From Ariolimax columbianus (taxonomy: Eukaryota > Mollusca > Gastropoda > Stylommatophora > Arionidae): a stretch of 64,000 bases of DNA. The translations under genes and the position numbers were made by a program. Every line of letters starts with the position of its first letter. Positions within the stretch are counted from its first letter, which is position 1. Positions 1 to 10,151 of this stretch are shown in pieces. The DNA is taken from NCBI GenBank assembly GCA_036924085.1, contig JAVGWX010000009.1, forward strand, positions 60,477,512 through 60,541,511. The letters are read 5' to 3'. The notes under the pieces were generated by a model that worked only from the letters and a program-made list of their open reading frames with translations, made no database searches and was not told the DNA's origin.

Positions 1-534
1 AGCGGGCGGTGATTCGGTTTCTAACAGCTGAAGGTTGTCGACCAGTTGACATTCATCTCAGAATGCAGGCAGTGTATGGTGACAAAAGTGTGCCGAGGGA
101 CAACAGTGAAGAACTGGACAACGATGTTTAAAAAAGACGTGAGTTAACGAAAGATCTTCCGAGACCAGATCAGGCGCATTTTGTTGCGCCAGAAGATGCA
201 TTCGCCAAAATTGATGCAGCAATTCAGTTGGACCGTAGCCGGAGCTTACGTTCGCCACACTTTTGTCACCATACACTGTCTGCAATGAATTTCAACTGGT
301 CGACATCCTAGATCTGTTGGAAACCGAATCACCGATCGCTGCTCAACTCTGGACGGATTCCGTATCACAAGCGCCATGTTTTCAACGGTCTGCTGAGGAA
401 ACTATTAGTCTAGGATAATGAAATTTTGCAAACTTGACGGTTGGTCTGTGCTGTGTACACCAGAAGTGACGTCATCATGCGCATCGAATGTTCACTTTGT
501 GCAGCTAGGTCCGGTTTCATTTGAACACGTCTCG
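1..534. mobile_element. Mariner-derived foldback element, copy 1 (left end cut by window)
   Basis: The sequence at 1-92 returns as its reverse complement within 256-534, so this is a long inverted repeat with a loop at 93-255. The arm and loop, read on the + strand, encode a mariner/SETMAR-type HTH: RAVIRFLTAEG, then MQAVYGDKS, then ELTKDLPRP. The right end reads GAACACGTCTCG followed by TA at 535-536, as expected for mariner target-site TA. Two related copies lie at 27166-27866 and 36418-36831. No DDE/D catalytic part is present, so the element is non-autonomous. Arm structure is seen directly; the mariner assignment comes from the HTH motif and the TIR style. Confidence 0.75.
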
Positions 535-639
535 TATATTGTTGGACATTGAGCTGCACATTAAGGGCATTCTGAGGAACATCTTAATGCCTTTGACTAT
601 ACCTGCCATATTTATAATTAAAACAGCAAGGTTCATGAA

Positions 640-1250
640 AATGAAAATCAGCAGACAAGAGAAAAGAATAAATATTCAGGTAAAAAGCACAACTTGAAAA
701 GGTAAAAGAATTCAAATACTTGGGTAGCATACTCACACAATATGAAAGGATGGACAGATAGGTGGAATCAAGAATTCAGAAAAAAATACCACTTCATATT
801 ATCAGCTATATATTATTAAAACACAAACATATCCCAGATGAGACAAAGAAAGAGACAGTTGATAAATAGTACTTTTATACTAACTTTCTGCTGCAAGTGT
901 CAGACATGGACTGAGCAACATACACGGAATAACAATCCTGGTATATGAAACGAGGTGTTTGAAAAAGGCTGTTAGGGTCACAAGACTGGAACAAGTACGA
1001 AACAAAGAAATCAGAAAGAAAGTGGACGCAACATCGTGCATGGATTACATGCAGAGGCAAACAATAAAATGGTTCGGACACCTGACAAGAATGAAACAAA
1101 AGTTACCAGCTGTGCGAATCTACAGCAGCAGATAATGCAGTTACAAAGACAAAGAAGAAGATCGATAGACGTAACTGACATTCTGAAGAAATCCAGATGT
1201 TCAGCAGCAATGGCAACACCTCTGACACACACAAAAACACTGCACATCTA
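640..1250 (+). pseudogene. LINE reverse transcriptase remnant (C-terminal part)
   Basis: Broken frames on the + strand give FKYLGSILTQ near 715-745, the usual 'sequence before the thumb' motif of RTE/craniofacial-development-protein-2-like LINEs. They then give a stretch around 930-1100 ending in IKWFGHLTRM, the common C-terminal W-x-G-H motif. Several stops and frameshifts separate these pieces, so it is dead. No endonuclease part is seen. The remaining sequence to 1250 is lysine- and arginine-rich and plausibly the C-terminal tail. Confidence 0.65.
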
Positions 1251-1357
1251 AACGCGTCTAACGACACCAGTGCCAAAGAAGAAAAAGAGGTACCAGTAGA
1301 TCAAATTCAGATGTTGTAATTGAATTATATATATATGCACTCTAACAATTTATCACA

Positions 1358-1760
1358 TCTACAAACCGCACATATGACTATATGTATGTCGAATCTGTTT
1401 GTTACAAATTATATCCACATAATCGGGTATATACCTGTACATACATACATATGCGCGAAAGCCAAATTCAGTCCATAGTTTGTTAGTCATCTCGTCTGTC
1501 CACCACGTCGCTAGACTTGTGCGGATGTACAGTCGTCTTCCATGTGTCGCTTGAATGGCAGCACATTTCTCGTATCTACAAACCGAACATGAATCCAAAT
1601 GTCTATAACATTTGTTTGTTACAAATGATCTCCGAATATGTACCTGTACAAATGCACGAACGACAAAATTTAGTCCATACTTTTGTAGGTCATTCCACCT
1701 GTCCTCTTATGCCGCTAGACCTGTGGAGAGGTACAATATTCTTTCGTGGGCCAACCATCT
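1358..1760. repeat. Diverged tandem duplication, period about 217 bp
   Basis: Two units begin with TCTACAAACCG at 1358 and 1575. Both carry the same ordered landmarks: TTTGTTACAAAT, TACCTGTACA, AATTCAGTCCATA or AATTTAGTCCATA, GTCATTCCACCTGTC or its variant, and GCTAGACCTGTG. The units differ at many positions and by small indels, so the duplication is old. No coding potential was recognised. Confidence 0.7.
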
Positions 1761-1988
1761 GTCTATACATTTGTTCAGAATGTACTTCTGCATTGGTTCC
1801 GTAACACCATCAATCAATCATGTACTTTGCCTTTGAAATTCTCTGAAGCTCTGCTGCCTGGTGTTACAGACTTGAACTAGCGGAAATTATGTTGGGAGAC
1901 TTATTTACCATATCCTTTTCATTGTGTTTGTCTATATAGGTTACGTGGGACATTTTTTGAACTTTCAATACGATTTGTTCTTTTCTTA

Positions 1989-2250
1989 CCTTGTCTGTTC
2001 TCAGCTTGCCTGTTCTAACCTTGTCTGTTCTCAGTTTGCCTGTTCTAACCTTGTCTGTTCTCAGCTTGCCTGTTCTAACCTTGTCTGTTCTCAGTTTGCC
2101 TGTTCTAACCTTGTCTGTTCTCAGCTTGCCTGTTCTAACCTTGTCTGTTCTCAGTTTGCCTGTTCTAACCTTGTCTGTTCTCAGCTTGCCTGTTCTAACC
2201 TTGTCTGTTCTCAGTTTGTCCGCTCTTACCTTGTCAGTTCCTACCTTGTC
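1989..2250. repeat. 30-bp minisatellite with 60-bp higher-order unit
   Basis: The unit TTGCCTGTTCTAACCTTGTC plus TGTTCTCAG(C/T) is repeated about eight times. A C/T difference after TCAG alternates strictly (CAGCTTGCC, CAGTTTGCC), so the true amplified unit is 60 bp and very homogeneous. Because 30 is a multiple of 3, both strands stay open and give apparent proteins such as (NLVCSQLACS)n and (KVRTGKLRTD)n. These are artefacts of the repeat, not genes. Degenerate units continue to about 2275. Confidence 0.95.
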
Positions 2251-2275
2251 TATTTTCACCTTTTTATATCTCAAC

Positions 2276-4379
2276 TGTCTTTTCTAGAGACCTTAACAAC
2301 TTTTTGGAAGTTTCTCATTTCAAACAAAAAAATTATCTGCCTTTCTTGTGCTTTGATTCAGGGTTCATGTTTTATGTTTATAGCAAACATTGTTTATATT
2401 TTCTGTTAAGATTCCACGTTATTGCCATTTAGGAAGAACAATAAGTGTCAGTAAATGGAGAGAGTGTAAAGACGGATTGTTCATGTGTCTCGCTGGTCGT
2501 ACACACTCCTTCTCAGACTTCTTAAGCGTCCCTCTCTGATAAATCTTCGTAAAATTTCAAAGCTTTGCAATCTGTGCATTGCTGGTTTATACGACTGCAG
2601 TGTCTTTATTAAAAAAGTGATTGTTGATAAACTTCAATACCTCACCTCTATCCATTGCCAATGTCCTCACCTCTAGTATTTCTAAGCCCAGGATGCCTCT
2701 TGTATTTCTGCAAACTGCAGCATGGTCAGGACAGTAGCTCTACACAAGTTTCCGAAGGTTCGAAGTCTCATATTTCCGCTATCCACTCATGCTATAGCCA
2801 TCCTTTCTGCACCTTCCGAAGCAAAGATTGATAGTTCGAGACGATTACTGCGCTCATTAATAAGGTCCCAGGTATCCACCTCAGAGCTGAAGTCACTGCC
2901 ACAATCTCCATTGTCATAGTAAAGGTTATTGTCAAGTATGCACCTCTCCTCTCAGCAATGACACTGTTTCTAGTTCTAGCAAGATGCACCTATCGGTTAT
3001 TTTACCAGGTAGAACAGAGCCATCTGTATATTACATCACCGAATCAATGACATTTTCACTTAATAAGCGTAATTTCTCACTGCACATGTGTCTGCATTCT
3101 CTCTGCGTGTGACATCCATGATATTCCTTTTCTGCTTCGTTTAACCTAGATTCTGCAGTGTTCGGATGAAGTGTGTGCTTCGTATCCGCGGTTACTCATA
3201 TGTAAGATATTTGGTATGAATTTACTTTTAATAATTTGCTTTGTCATCTGTTTTGGAATGTTTCGGTGTCTAAGTAATGGTGGTATCTCGTATATCACCG
3301 CAATTACGTTTTGGGTTCTTTTTAAATTCTGCTATAGAGATACATTTGTTATATTGACATCTCGAATATATTTTCAGATTGTGATAGACTGGTGACGTCA
3401 TGTGCATTGAAAGTTATCTCATTCGGTGAGTCTGTACCAGCTAGTCGGGTACTCTGACCAGACTGCGTCTACTGGCCATCTAAGACGAGCTACACCATTC
3501 TGCAGACATACTTCGTCTTTCACGCGCCCCAATCCATTGAAAAAAAAGAACGAGAGATTCTGGCATTCAGACCCATACCATTTATCAACCAGACCGCGTC
3601 TATCGACTTTGGAACGTGATTTCAGGTCGTCTGGCCAAGAATTCATATTTAACAGCCGTAGTATGCTGAAATAACAAGCCATCGCCTCGCTGGCAAGAAG
3701 CAACTAAGAGACAAACAAAATCAAACGAACACAAAGGAAACGTTTGAACAAAACCACAAAAGGCTGTTCCAAATGGCAGGAAACTAATATAATAGAAAGC
3801 AAAAACAGGATAGGCTTTCCATTTTTGGAAAGGAGCACTAAACAGAAGGGTTTAGGGCATAACGACCTTATTTTTAACCACAGAAGTCAGACTTGTCAGT
3901 TGGTTTATACTTTGATATTCTCTCTCGTAAACGGATGAACACGATCGTAAATTAAACTGTTAGAATAATGCCATGACAACAGCCGGTGTATTGTTGGATT
4001 GTATCGAATGAACAGACGTGATACCCAGAGGGAGCTCTGTATTGTGTTTCCTGTTACACACATAATCTAACTTAACAGTAGCGATATTTTTCCGTTGTCA
4101 GACACGTTGTCTGTCTCTCATGTTTTATTAGTTCTAGTGTCTTATGTAACCTGCTGAAGGGACTAAACTAATAATTTGTGTTTTACGAAACGAACTTTGT
4201 CTGGCAAGAACTACTTTCCAAAGTCACAAGATCAACCAGTTCGTAGTAGCCTGTAGTCGATTCCTGTAGGAAAGATAGAACAAAGAAGTCGGCTTTACTA
4301 AAAGTAATAAAAAAACTGAAATCACAAAAGCCTTCACCATTAATCCTCCAGACCCTACCGATCTTCTCCCTTATCTCCA
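2276..4379. other. No recognisable gene (AT-leaning spacer)
   Basis: Only short, unrelated reading frames are present. No transposase, RT, RNA gene or tandem repeat was recognised. If the synapsin gene has an upstream noncoding exon or promoter it could lie here or further left, but no convincing core promoter could be identified by eye. Confidence 0.5.
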
Positions 4380-4394
4380 ATACTTGTTTTACAG
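4380..4394 (+). other. Candidate splice acceptor before the synapsin exon
   Basis: The sequence ends ATACTTGTTTTACAG after a pyrimidine-rich stretch (CTTCTCCCTTATCTCC). It is a good 3' splice-site shape and would place 4395-4473 as 5' UTR in the same exon as the synapsin start codon. The frame upstream of the ATG at 4474 has no other conserved start. If the site is not used, the exon simply begins at a nearby transcription start. Confidence 0.4.
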
Positions 4395-4473
4395 TATTTC
4401 CGCACGGTGCGCCGCCTCTATACCAACAGCCAAAATTTCCTTCTCAAACTTTCGGGATTCATTCGGGTCGGGG

Positions 4474-4718
4474 ATGAACTTCCTACGACGCCGGTTCTCC
4501 TCCGGTGACCTTCAAGGGGAGGCCAGCGACAAGGATGATCCAAATGTTATTCTTAACTTCAAGAAAGGGCAGAGCCCCAGCGCTCCGAGTTCACCTTCTA
4601 AAAGCGCATCCAGTGCTAATCTAGGCCAGCGATTCTTCTCTTCCTCTTCTGCGAAGCCCACATACAACAAGGACAGGTGCAAGACGCTGCTTGTGATAGA
4701 CGACCAGCATACAGACTG
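4474..4718 (+). CDS. Syn: Synapsin, first coding exon (domain A to start of domain C)
   Basis: Synapsins are ATP-grasp-fold phosphoproteins on the cytoplasmic face of synaptic vesicles that tether vesicles in the reserve pool. The 82-residue exon begins MNFLRRRFSSGDL, the domain A motif with the basic RRRFS target of PKA/CaM kinase I. A Ser/Pro-rich linker follows (about residues 33-60, SPSAPSSPSKS). It ends with CKTLLVIDDQHTDW, the conserved entry to domain C (LLVID..HTDW in the family). The last Trp codon is split: coding sequence stops after TG at 4718 and GTAGGT follows, a phase-2 donor. The start at 4474 is preferred because it places the motif at the N-terminus. An apparent upstream extension begins only at a TTG. 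Downstream exons were not found in this window. Confidence 0.9.
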
Positions 4719-4855
4719 GTAGGTACTGCATTGATCTTTTTTCAATTTTCATTATCTCAGATATGTTTTGTTATCGGTTGTCCTTGCCCTTGTTATCGTT
4801 GAGACTTTGGGAGAGAGGAGTCTTAATGTCTGTCCAGGCGGAAGGTATTGATCGC
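4719..4855 (+). other. Start of synapsin intron (splice donor GTAGGT)
   Basis: The donor TG|GTAGGTAC sits exactly where the synapsin homology ends. The following 130 bases carry no recognisable coding sequence. How far the intron runs cannot be decided from this window, because no segment encoding the next conserved residues (K-Y-F then G-K/R-K/R) was found. Confidence 0.65.
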
Positions 4856-5174
4856 ACATATTGGTCAGGGTCAGGTAAAATATATTCCCACCTCACTTCT
4901 ACGCATATATTCTTGGAAACGGGCTCTTTTCATGGTAGACTGGCTAACGAGGCTTGGGGGGGGGGGGGGGGGGGTGTGCGATGTGATCCACTTAGTAGTG
5001 AACGACAATCAGATGAAGCCAAGCATAGCACAACCGCCTGGAAAACCCTGGTCCATCTTCTACAGCACGCTTGGAACGTATGAAAGCTACTGCAACCTGT
5101 CTTTTTAGGGTGCACAAAAGAGTAATATTACTCATTGTGAACATTCAACAACAACAACAACAACAACAACAACA
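4856..5174 (+). mobile_element. Family C retroposon-like repeat, copy 1, with (CAA)n tail
   Basis: It starts with TTGGTCAGGGTCAGG and ends in (CAA)n at 5147-5174. The body matches, in inverse orientation, the copies at about 21890-22200, 34512-34915, 35983-36300 and 42470-42815. Shared landmarks include GCCAAGCATAGCACAACCGC, TGCTACTGCAACC-type sequence and CACAAAAGAGTAA. A simple 3' tail and a recurring body are typical of a SINE or non-LTR element. No protein or clear pol III boxes were seen. This copy contains a 19-base G run at 4956-4974. Confidence 0.7.
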
Positions 5175-5370
5175 TTGATCCTTCAGGAACGGCGGATTAA
5201 AAAACATTACACAAACTCAAGATTGAATTAAAAGAAACATAAATAAGAATAAAACCGAATCTCCCTAATAAAAGATTTATACAAAACTATAAATGAGATT
5301 CAAAAGAACCTGAAGATTTAGAAAACAAAATGAAAAGAATGATTTGAAAAAAAATAATTGTTAAAAAACA

Positions 5371-5556
5371 TTATACGAGCGACAGCCATCATAGACAATT
5401 TTGTGGGCAGCGCCGGAACTCATGTCGAAATCTACGGCTATTTCATCAATAGTGACACGTCAGTTGCCACGGACTAGCTGGTCGATCTGCTGTTGCCCTA
5501 TGTCAATTATCACGTTTGCTGGTCTCCCACGCCACAGTTCATCAATGACGTTTTGT
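5371..5556 (-). pseudogene. Mariner transposase fragment (HTH region)
   Basis: The - strand reads WRGRPANVIIDIGQQQIDQL, an in-frame stop, then RVTIDEIAVDFDMSSGAAHK and IVYD. This is the second HTH of mariner transposases (GRPS...RRIT..EIA...GIS.GSAH.I...). The first and second helices are recognisable, but nothing of the catalytic DDE/D core follows. It is a decayed internal fragment. Confidence 0.7.
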
Positions 5557-7040
5557 CTTTTGTTTTAAAATCTTTCTACTCATTCATAAGCTCTCATCTG
5601 ACTTAGATAACTGTCTCCACGCTGAACTTCAATTCATTTCTAAATTTAAGGTTTCCCATCCTCTGATCACACATTAATTAGTAACGCCTTGTTGTTATAC
5701 AGCGGTGGAAGTAGTAAGTGGGGCAGCCATATTGTACTCTATATTATGCATGCGCCAACTGCTCGTTCGTCACAATCCCTATTTGAAATATTGCTAAAGA
5801 GCCATTGTGTGTCCTGACATATGATTTCCATGCACTTTATAATAAAATTGCATATTACTTAATGACCGTCCATGGTATGTGTAGTAAATTAGAGATTAAG
5901 TTGCATGTCCTTTGCAGAACATCGCTTCTTACAACGGTCAACAAATTTGACTCGTATAAGTTTCTTGGCAGATGTGCACTACGGTAGGTTACCACTACAT
6001 TTTGCACGTGGATAACCGATCGAACCAAGAAAATGTCCCGAATTAGCCAAACTGGACTTGTTGGGATTCGAAATCAATGCGTTTGAATTGTGGAACGGAC
6101 GTTTCACCTTTAGGCCACGTTGCCTCCTTCACAAGAAAGCAACATGAAATTGTGATGCAAAATCTCGTAAAAACTTGGGACCAAGAAGTTAAAACAAGCT
6201 TTCAACAGCGTAATGCAACTTATGAACATCATAACCTGACGCTGAAAGGCAAAACAGGATTAGCGAAAAGAAGACAAATAACATTAACAAGGAAATTAGA
6301 TGTTTATTGTATTCCAGTGCTGTAAATGTCATCTGTTACGTGTGGTATTGACCCTGATGAAGATTTGCGCACGTCAAAAAAACAAAAAAAATAGAAACGA
6401 CATGTCCCGTGACATACGATTGGAACATATATAACTCTGTTTTGGGTGAATTAAGACACACGTACCGATGATCCTAACATTCCCTTAAATCAAGAGAGAC
6501 TGCAAACGAAATCACTTCATTGTATACTTAGACACAGCTCCATGTTATAGTAATTAAAAACAGTGTTGAAACATGTGATTAGAATTCTGCGGGGTCTCGT
6601 TGTATTGGGTCTGTGTGGTAATAGAAAAATAGTATCTCGCCTTTGTTTCTCATTTGTTATCTGGTCCCCAATGTGCGATGAAACTTGTGACCATTTCTTA
6701 TGTGTTATCCAGCTGAGTACCTTTTATTTCTTCTTGACGTGTTCATACCCTTAATTGTATGTGTTATTCTCTTTTATCTTCTATCATTCGATAGTTAATT
6801 ATTGTTGTTCTTCCTGGTCCCTAATGAAGACCTTTTGATCGTAACGTAGGTTACATTTGTGTTTCCTGCTTAGCGCCATATCTGACCATACCTATTTATG
6901 TTTTTCTTCACTAAAATAAATAGTACAACTACTGCAATTCACTCTAAAACAGAGCAAGCGATAATAATACAGTAGCTTTTGTCATCAACTCTCTTTAGTT
7001 TATTAGGTACTCTGACGCAGTGTCCCCGAGTCTTGACTCA
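5557..7040. other. No confident gene; possible LINE 3' scrap near 6077-6310
   Basis: Most of the stretch shows nothing recognisable. A + frame at 6077-6325 contains EHHNLTLKGKTGLAKRR. Its DNA (ATAACCTGACGCTGAAAGGC at 6231) recurs at 54153 just after a LINE remnant, so this may be a shared LINE 3' end or a small repeat. I could not assign it further. Confidence 0.4.
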
Positions 7041-7044
7041 AGCT

Positions 7045-7495
7045 CTTGCACAGACAAAGCTGATAGTGGGATTCAAGAATTATAGTTGTGAGGAAAGACT
7101 CAGAAAAACAAACCTCCAGTGTCTAGAAAAGAAGAATTCGAGGTGATTAATATAGATTTATACAATAATCAAGGGAAATAGTAAATTAGAATATAACATG
7201 TTTTGTAATGTACAGCCGCCTACGAGAACAACAGCGCACAGCGACAAATTAATAAAAGAAAGTTCAAGATTAAATACAACTAAGAAATATTTGTTTAGTG
7301 AGAGTGAGGTGAATACTTAAAACGCATTGAGACAGGAAATAGTGAAATAGTGAAGGCAGGATCAATTTATGCATTCAAGAACAGATTGGAACCGCTTTAT
7401 TTTTAGATCATGTGAAGTAAACAAAACTGATTGTATACATATTCTGCAGTCTTCAATACCGGCAAAAAACGTTAAGGTAAGTTAAGTTGGAAGTC
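7045..7495 (+). pseudogene. L2/CR1-like LINE 3' fragment, copy 1
   Basis: Broken frames give TKLIVGFKNYSCEERLRKTN and LQCLEKKNSR, closely matching the C-terminal part of the minus-strand LINE at 51660-52620 (KLIVRVQNYSYEEKLRKPGL). The later part keeps the linked 3' sequence (CCGCCTACGAGAACAACAGC). The copy ends in GTTAAGGTAAGTTAAGTT near 7475-7495, the same GTTAA-type tail as the other two copies. Multiple stops make it non-functional. Confidence 0.7.
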
Positions 7496-8400
7496 TCCGT
7501 GCCCGTGTTCAAACAGTCGGAGTTCGAATTCGAGCTCAGTTCACGATGGCCTTTTTCCGGAGATCCCTGGGTTCATCGCTGGAGTTACGGAGTTCGTGCT
7601 CTATGCTATGCTCTTGGCAGACGGCATACCGTTCTGGGGGGAGAGCTCTCACACTTTAACCTTTAATCGTTAAATTGAAATGACCGTTTGCGTACCAGCA
7701 GTTTGGGGCCAAAAATGCAGTAGTGAATTGGCTGACAGCAGACACCGACTGATAACTTTGCTTTGCGTTTGGGTCAGTGAACCATAGCTGATCAAGTCTC
7801 TATTTTGTCTCCAAGTGGTTGTCCTAGAAGAAGGCACTACTTGTCACTAATGAAGTCCCGTGCAGGGATAGGGATCACACAGAGAAGGCAAACCCAGTAC
7901 CGAAAAAAGTCAGTTGAAATCGCATGTGTCGGACGGATAGGCGCAAATATCGCATCCTCGCTGTAGACTACGACACAGCGTCCTTTTCATGATATACCCT
8001 GAAGAAGCAGAATCAGCTGTGCTGCAACGGTTTTGAGATAAGTTTATGTTTTCTTTGTATTTTTATTAAAAATCTAATTATCTGACACATAAACAAACTT
8101 TCATTCGCCATAGGTGCACAATGGTAGTTGACCAGGTTCCTTATTCAAATGTCAACGGAAATATTTTATTTTGTACATTGTTGCAAATGCCCGTCTTGCT
8201 ATAAATAATATATTGACGCACTACGGAACTGTGTTCCAATAATAACGGCATACAGGTGCAGACTAGGTTAGAAGTAGGAGATAGATACGAGGCGGGGTTA
8301 GAAAGAGCCGTCATACGGCTAATGTTTCAACATCATAAATAACATTAATGCTGCTTTGTTGCTCTCCCTCGTATGTATGTGTGCATATGTGGGTGTATGG
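7496..8400 (+). repeat. SINE-like sequence, including a family A fragment (7770-7995)
   Basis: The segment 7770-7995 contains GTCAGTGAACCATAGCTG and GGCGCAAATATCGCATCCTC followed by GCTGTAGACTACGACACAGC. These are all landmarks of the family A SINE seen at 41395-41768 and 45675-46030. The (GAA)n tail is absent, so the copy is degraded. The preceding 250 bases contain GAGTTCGAATTCGAG, which resembles a pol III B box, but no full tRNA-like head could be drawn. Bases 8000-8400 show nothing. Confidence 0.5.
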
Positions 8401-8574
8401 TTGTGTGCGTTGCTGTTGTTGTTGTTGTGTGTGTATGTGTGTGTGTGTGTGCGCGCGTGCGAGTTGTGTGGCGTCGTGTAGTGTGGTGTCGAGTAGTGTC
8501 GTGGTGCTGCGTTGTATGTGTGTGTGTTGTGTCGTGTGGTGTTGTGTAGTGTCGGTCATGTAATGTCGGCCGTG
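8401..8574. repeat. GT-rich simple repeat
   Basis: Imperfect TGTG, GTTGTT and CGTGTAGTGTGG runs lead into the longer minisatellite on the right. Open frames here on either strand are low-complexity (Cys/Val or Thr/His) and not credible proteins. Confidence 0.85.
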
Positions 8575-10012
8575 TTGCGACAGTGGTGGTATAGTGTAGT
8601 GTAGTGTCGTGTCGTGTTGTATCCTTTCATGACGGTCGTGGTATAGTGTCGTGAAATATCGTGTCATGATGGTCGTGGTATAGTGTCGTGTAGTGTCGTG
8701 TCATGACGGTTGTAGTGTAGTGTCGTGTAGTATCGTGTCATGACGATCGTGGTATAGTGTAGTATCGTGTCGTGTAGTATGTGTCATGACGGTCGTAGTG
8801 TAGTGTCGTGTAGTATCGTGTCATGACGGTCGTGGTATAGTGTCGTGTAGTGTCGTGTCATGACGGTTGTAGTGTAGTGTCGTGTAGTATCGTGTCATGA
8901 CGATCGTGGTATAGTGTAGTATCGTGTCGTGTAGTATTGTGTCATGACGGTCGTAGTGTAGTGTCGTGTAGTATCGTGTCATGACGGTCGTGGTATAGTG
9001 TAGTATCGTGTCGTGTAGTATGTGTCATGACGGTCGTAGTGTAGTGTCGTGTAGTATCGTGTCATGACGGTCGTGGTATAGTGTCGTGTAGTATCGTGTC
9101 ATGACTGTCGTAGTATAGTGTCGTGTAGTATTGTGTCAGGACGATCGTGGTATAGTGTAGTATCGTGTCGTGTAGTATTGTGTCATGACGGTCGTAGTGT
9201 AGTGTCGTGTAGTATCGTGTCATGACGGTCGTGGTATAGTGTAGAGTCGTGTCGTGTAGTATCGTGTTATGACGGTCGTGGTATAGTGTCGTGTCGTGTA
9301 GTATTGTGTCATGACGGTCGTGGTATTGTGTAGAGTCGTGTCGTGTAGTATCGTGTCATGACGGTCGTGGTATAGTGTAGAGTCGTGTCGTGTAGTATCG
9401 TGTCATGACGGTCGTGGTATAGTGTCGTATAGTATCGTTTCATGACGGTCGTAGTATAGTGTCGTGTAGTATTGTGTCATGACGGTCGTGGTATAGTGTA
9501 GAGTCGTGTCGTGTAGTATCGTGTCATGACGGTCGTAGTATAGTGTCCTATAGTATCGTGTCATGACGGTCGTAGTATAGTGTCGTGTAGTATTGTGTCA
9601 TGACGGTCGTGGTATAGTGTAGTATCGTGTCGTGTAGTATTGTGTCATGACGGTCGTGGTATAGTGTAGTGTAGTGTCGTATATTATCGTGCCATGATGG
9701 TCGTGGTATAGTGTAGTATCGTGTCGTGTAGTATCTTGTCAGGACGGTCGTGGTATAGTGTAGTATCGTGTCGTGTAGTATCGTGTCATGACGGTCGTGG
9801 TATAGTGTAGTGTCGTGTCGTAAACTATCGTATCATGACGGTCGTGGTGTCGTGTCGTGTTGTGACGGTAGTGGTGTCGTGTCGTGTTTTGTGACGGTAG
9901 TGGTGTCGTGTCGTGTTGTGACTGTAGTGGTGTGGTGTCCTGTTGTGTCGTGTACTATCGTGACGGTCGTGGTGCAGTGTAGTGTAGTGTCGAATCTTGA
10001 AGTTTCGCGTAG
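8575..10012. repeat. CpG-containing minisatellite with GTCATGAC palindromes, about 1.4 kb
   Basis: The repeated theme is GTGTCGTGTAGTATCGTG, then TCATGACGGTCGTGGTATAG. Spacing between successive GTCATGAC palindromes varies because submotifs (TAGTGTCG, TAGTATCG) are gained or lost. Most units carry the 8-bp palindrome GTCATGAC and several CpG sites. Units become CGTGTTGTGACGGTAGTGG-like after 9840. There are no coding or RNA signatures. Confidence 0.95.
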
Positions 10013-10043
10013 TTTTGTGTGACTTGCTTTGCGTGTTGGATTA

Positions 10044-10046
<3 letters not shown>

Positions 10047-10108
<62 letters not shown>

Positions 10109-10151
10109 TTAATGATGCGTGACTATGTCGTTCCATATATATATATATATA
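10047..10151. repeat. (AT)n microsatellite, two blocks
   Basis: An uninterrupted AT dinucleotide run spans about 10047-10105 and a shorter one about 10135-10151. They are separated by ACACTTAATGATGCGTGACTA-type unique sequence. The Ile/Tyr reading frames through it are artefacts. Confidence 0.97.

Noticed and set aside
1864..2409. Apparent repeat proteins on both strands over the 30-bp minisatellite.
   Set aside because: Same repeat read in both directions; no unique flanking coding sequence.
4384..4473. An N-terminal extension of synapsin from 4384.
   Set aside because: It begins at TTG, sits partly in a likely splice acceptor, and would bury the conserved N-terminal motif.
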